This document shows, piece after piece, positions 61,305 to 64,000 of a DNA stretch of 64,000 nucleotides (the stretch's first letter is position 1; every line of letters starts with the position of its first letter). A model generated the notes under the pieces. The model saw only the letters and a program-made list of their open reading frames with translations, had not been told where the DNA came from and did no database searches. Both the position numbers and the translations under genes were made by a program. Origin of the DNA: an uncultured Clostridia bacterium (lineage in GTDB: Bacteria > Bacillota > Clostridia > Christensenellales > UBA1242); the NCBI GenBank assembly GCA_934757845.1, contig CAKVLQ010000003.1, positions 43,990 to 107,989 on the forward strand, written 5' to 3'.

Positions 61305-61688
61305 ATGGATTTGAAAAAATCAAGCATTACTGCTGATATTTTGAATATTTTATCTGATTGCAAAATTCATACAATGCAAGAAATTGCAGATGAAATAGAA
61401 GTTCATAGAAATACAGTAGCAAAGCATATACAATCACTTTCATATCGTTATCCAATCCAATCTATTCGTGGTGGCATAAATCGTGGTGGGGTATGTTTAG
61501 ATAAAGATTACATACATCAAGGAAAAGTATTAACCAATGATGAACTGCAAGTCATCAACAAAGCTCTCACATTGTTGCAGAAGTGTGGAAGCGAAGATGT
61601 TAATCCAGAATTGATTGCTAATCTATTATCAAGATTTTCTCAACCACAACAAGAGGAGCAAGATAATGGAGAAAGAAAACTTGGTTAA
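61305..61688 (+). CDS. HTH-domain protein
   Basis: 127 residues. N-terminal winged helix (MQEIADEIEVHRNTVAKHIQ) like DeoR/BirA-type HTH_11 domains, helical C-terminus. Very strong RBS AAAGGAGGTGA. It overlaps the sigma-like gene by 23 bases. Probably regulates the mobilisation module. Confidence 0.65.
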   Translation: MDLKKSSITADILNILSDCKIHTMQEIADEIEVHRNTVAKHIQSLSYRYPIQSIRGGINRGGVCLDKDYIHQGKVLTNDELQVINKALTLLQKCGSEDVNPELIANLLSRFSQPQQEEQDNGERKLG

Positions 61689-62184
61689 TGAACCAGAAAG
61701 AGATGATAGCAAAGACATAGTTACTATTGATTACTATGACAGAATAAACAAAAGATGGATAAAACTTGATGTTACAAAAGAAGTTGCAAGATTATTGCAC
61801 ACTGAAAATGAAAGAACTCGTAGAGCAAATAATCGTTATAATCATCACAACTTATCATTTGATGAAGTATTTGACAGTAACAAAGATGATAATCCTAAAA
61901 ATGAATATCTGATTGATGAAAACGCAAGTCCAGATGTCATTATGGAGAAAAAAGAACAAGCAAAAATAGATGCAATGATGAGAGATGAACAAAGAACACT
62001 TGTAGAAAATGCTTTGCCTAGTTTAACACCAACTCAAAGAGCAACATTGAAAATGGCTTTTTATAAAAATATGAGTTATCGAGATATAGCAATAAAACGA
62101 AATGTTACAAAGGCTGCTGTTGCAAAAACAATTAAGAAAGCACAAAAAAACATTAGGAATTTTATTGAAAATCCAGAAAATTAA
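61666..62184 (+). CDS. sigma-70 region 4-like regulator
   Basis: 172 residues. C-terminal region TPTQRATLKMAFYKNMSYRD followed by IAIKRNVTKAAVAKTIKKAQ is a sigma region 4 helix-turn-helix; no clear region 2. Proteins of this kind are common ICE regulators in Firmicutes. ATG at 61666 has GAGGAG upstream. Confidence 0.7.
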   Translation: MEKENLVNEPERDDSKDIVTIDYYDRINKRWIKLDVTKEVARLLHTENERTRRANNRYNHHNLSFDEVFDSNKDDNPKNEYLIDENASPDVIMEKKEQAKIDAMMRDEQRTLVENALPSLTPTQRATLKMAFYKNMSYRDIAIKRNVTKAAVAKTIKKAQKNIRNFIENPEN

Positions 62185-62347
62185 AAAATTTTTAAACTTT
62201 TTTTCAAAAAATGGGCAAAAGGGGGTTAACGATTTGAAACTTCGTGTGGTTAACATTATGAGGGGACATAAAAGTTTTATGAATTTTGATACTCGTTGGA
62301 ACCCGAGCTCATTCCAAAAAAAATTCAAATTAAACAAGGAGTATAAA
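62185..62347. other. candidate oriT region
   Basis: Non-coding stretch before the mobilisation genes with GGTTAAC repeated (62224 and 62249), and GGAACCCGAGCTCATTCC, which holds a small inverted repeat. Position next to accessory and relaxase genes suggests oriT; I cannot name a nick site. Confidence 0.35.
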
Positions 62348-62803
62348 ATGCAAGAACAATTTACAGTTAGAATTTATGATTTGAAACTTGTAAACAAAAT
62401 AAAAAGTTTACAAAAACAACTCAGTGGTATTTATCAATCAAAACTAAATCCATTTTTGGTTGACTGTATCATCAAAGGTATGGAAGTTATAGAAAGAGAA
62501 AGATTGGGAGTGAGAACACCACAAAATGTTTCTGAACTTTATGAAGAAGTGCAAGTTACTATTGAGAAACTTACAAAACTTATCAAGATGTGTGAAACAA
62601 ACGCAAAAGAAATTATGGCAAATCTCACAATCAATCAAAAGCTCTTAACAAATAACTACAATATGCTTTTGGGTATTTCAGAAAATGCTCCTATTGATAG
62701 AGAGGGCATTGAAGAAGGTTCTTATGATGAACTGCCAAGCAGATTTGAAGAAGAACTTGAAAGCATTTTGGAAGATGTGTTAAAGGTTGTTCTTAAAAAG
62801 TAA
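62348..62803 (+). CDS. putative mobilisation accessory protein
   Basis: 151 residues. N-terminal VRIYDLKLVNKIKSLQKQ and a helical, coiled-coil-prone body resemble small DNA-binding relaxosome proteins (MobC-like or RHH-like). ATG at 62348 with AAGGAG upstream. The relaxase follows four bases later. Confidence 0.5.
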   Translation: MQEQFTVRIYDLKLVNKIKSLQKQLSGIYQSKLNPFLVDCIIKGMEVIERERLGVRTPQNVSELYEEVQVTIEKLTKLIKMCETNAKEIMANLTINQKLLTNNYNMLLGISENAPIDREGIEEGSYDELPSRFEEELESILEDVLKVVLKK

Positions 62804-62807
62804 ATAG

Positions 62808-63995
62808 ATGTCAAATGTTCCAAATGTTAATTTTTTTATCGGATATGCTAAACCACAATCTAGAAAAGACGTAAGGAAAGGTGAAAATGTTGGAACTGAA
62901 AGGGATTTTTATAGTAGTAACCAAACAAGAGATTATGTTGAATATGTGAACAGCGGAAGCAAAGAGAAGATTGATTTTGTTGAGTATTCCGGTAACAAAG
63001 AGAAAAGTCATGGCATTTTCAATGCTGATGGACTTATGGAAAAAAGTGAAATAAAGGAATTACGAAATGAACTCAAACAAACAAAAAGTGTCATTTGGCA
63101 TGGGGTTATCTCTTTCACAGAAGAATTTGGTAACACATATTGCGACACAACCGAAAAGGCGATTGCTATGATGAAAGTTGAAATGCCAAAGTTTTTTAGA
63201 AATGCAGGTTTTACACCAGAAAACATAAAATGGTTTGCTGGGTTACACGAAAATACGGATAATAAACACATACATTTCTCATTCTTTGAGAAGTCCCCGC
63301 AAAGAATTAAAATTGGCAGAACAACACCAATCTTTTCAGATGGTAACATACCTTTAAGAGCAATAAATGATGTGAAATCTTCGATAGAAATTCGACTTTT
63401 GAAATTAGTAGATGATGTTTATTCAAATAGAAATCTTTTAACACATCAAATCAAAGAAAAAACACTGTTAGGAGACTATATGAAGCACATTAAATTACTT
63501 GTGGGTGTCGTTCCTATTAAAGGGAGGATTTCCTACGATAGCGAAAATATGAGAGTTTATCAACCACAAATAAATAAAATCATAAGAGCAATCATCAAGT
63601 CTGATAAGGGAGTATATGAGAAATATCAAGAATTTGATAGGATACTGACCAAAAGAGATAATGAGTTGATGAGAGTATATTCTCAATTAAAACTTGACTT
63701 TACAGACAAGCTTTTGAGAGATAAATGTATCAAAGACCTTTATCGCAGACTTGGAAATATCGTGTTAAAAAATGTTAAACAAATACGCAAGGACCAATTA
63801 AAAACTGAAAGAGAAACTACCAATAGACTGGTTCGCAAACACATTGAAAAAAGAAAAAGACAACTTTTACTTAAAAGATGTGTTCAGTTAAATGAGATGG
63901 TCAACAGAGAAATTGTTAATTCGTTTCAAGATTATCTTAGAAGGCTTGAACAAGCAAATTACAAACGCTTGCAAGAAGAAGGATATTTGGATTGA
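62808..63995 (+). CDS. relaxase, MobL-like
   Basis: 395 residues. The HUH site is in WFAGLHENTDNKHIHFSFFE (His, then H-I-H), preceded by VIWHGVISFTEEFGNTYC. This matches MobL-type relaxases of Firmicute mobilisable elements. It would nick oriT and pilot the strand into a recipient. The gene appears complete, stop at 63993. The C-terminal half is helical and basic. No type IV secretion genes are in view; they may lie to the right or be supplied in trans. Confidence 0.8.
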   Translation: MSNVPNVNFFIGYAKPQSRKDVRKGENVGTERDFYSSNQTRDYVEYVNSGSKEKIDFVEYSGNKEKSHGIFNADGLMEKSEIKELRNELKQTKSVIWHGVISFTEEFGNTYCDTTEKAIAMMKVEMPKFFRNAGFTPENIKWFAGLHENTDNKHIHFSFFEKSPQRIKIGRTTPIFSDGNIPLRAINDVKSSIEIRLLKLVDDVYSNRNLLTHQIKEKTLLGDYMKHIKLLVGVVPIKGRISYDSENMRVYQPQINKIIRAIIKSDKGVYEKYQEFDRILTKRDNELMRVYSQLKLDFTDKLLRDKCIKDLYRRLGNIVLKNVKQIRKDQLKTERETTNRLVRKHIEKRKRQLLLKRCVQLNEMVNREIVNSFQDYLRRLEQANYKRLQEEGYLD

Positions 63996-64000
63996 AGATA

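Larger units (their letters stand above)
40705..64000. mobile_element. element 2: mobilisable/conjugative island interrupting spoVAD, carries BREX (right end outside window)
   Basis: Left boundary is inferred from the loss of SpoVAD similarity at about 40705-40715. Contents are typical of ICE/IME cargo: Y-family polymerase, XRE/SLOG regulatory pair, BREX defence operon, LexA-type regulator, sigma-like protein, accessory protein and MobL-type relaxase. The recombinase is presumably at the unseen right end. At least 23 kb. Confidence 0.75.

Noticed and set aside
62185..62347. Extending the accessory gene upstream to 62102
   Set aside because: The longer frame overlaps the sigma-like gene in another frame and lacks an RBS; the ATG at 62348 has AAGGAG.
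40705..64000. Firm call of a skin-type developmental excision element
   Set aside because: No recombinase or right junction is visible, and forespore expression of spoVA does not fit the mother-cell excision model. Kept only as a hypothesis.

Overview
The window looks like a chromosomal segment of an AT-rich, spore-forming Firmicute (Clostridia-like, probably an uncultured gut lineage; I cannot place it further). Support comes from a complete spoIIAA-spoIIAB-sigF operon, spoVAC/spoVAD, a GerW-type gene, Shine-Dalgarno sites of the GGAGG type, standard use of TGA as stop, and an anaerobic ribonucleotide reductase. Two mobile elements interrupt a conserved core.

Core, 1-13267: the 3' part of nrdD, an NrdG-like activase, dut, rpsO, a tandem pair of TTG-started HELLH metallopeptidase-like genes, a membrane protein, a site-2-protease homologue, scpA-scpB, a DUF2953-ytfJ-dacF-type block, rluB, and a tRNA cluster (Pro, Met/Ile2, Asp, Phe). 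Several promoters here sit so close to the ATG that the transcripts should be leaderless.

Element 1, about 13268-32158, is inserted in the 3' end of tRNA-Phe and is flanked by a 46-bp direct repeat of that tRNA. It carries a tyrosine integrase, a repressor, many small genes (including a three-copy paralogous family), secreted/membrane proteins with InlB-like and BspA-like segments, a Zot-like ATPase typical of filamentous phages, and a Rep of the CRESS-DNA (circovirus/geminivirus) type. Just upstream of rep is a perfect 15-bp stem whose loop contains TAGTATTAC, the circovirus-type origin nonamer, followed by CGTAACAT iterons. The same element has two tandem hammerhead ribozymes immediately upstream of the gene that precedes zot, and a tRNA-like gene with perfect acceptor, D and T arms but an anticodon loop of nearly 60 nt. 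The element therefore looks like an inovirus-like (or composite) integrated single-stranded DNA replicon. This combination is the most unusual thing in the window.

Core, 32159-40705: degV, an ABC-F ATPase with a leader peptide and terminator-type attenuator, a YgjV-like membrane protein, the spoIIA operon, a large Asn-rich lipoprotein, spoVAC and the 5' two-thirds of spoVAD.

Element 2, from about 40705 to beyond 64000, interrupts spoVAD. It carries a Y-family polymerase with a YolD-like partner, an XRE repressor/SLOG gene pair, a WYL regulator, a complete type I BREX phage-defence operon (brxA-brxB-brxC-pglX-X-pglZ-brxL plus an HNH gene; X carries a HEPN-like RNxxxH motif), a LexA-type regulator with LexA boxes, an attenuator-like leader, a sigma-like regulator and a MobL-type relaxase. 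It is thus a mobilisable or conjugative defence island. Its right end, and so its recombinase and the rest of spoVAD, lies outside the window.

All statements come from reading the sequence. No database search, folding program or alignment was run.
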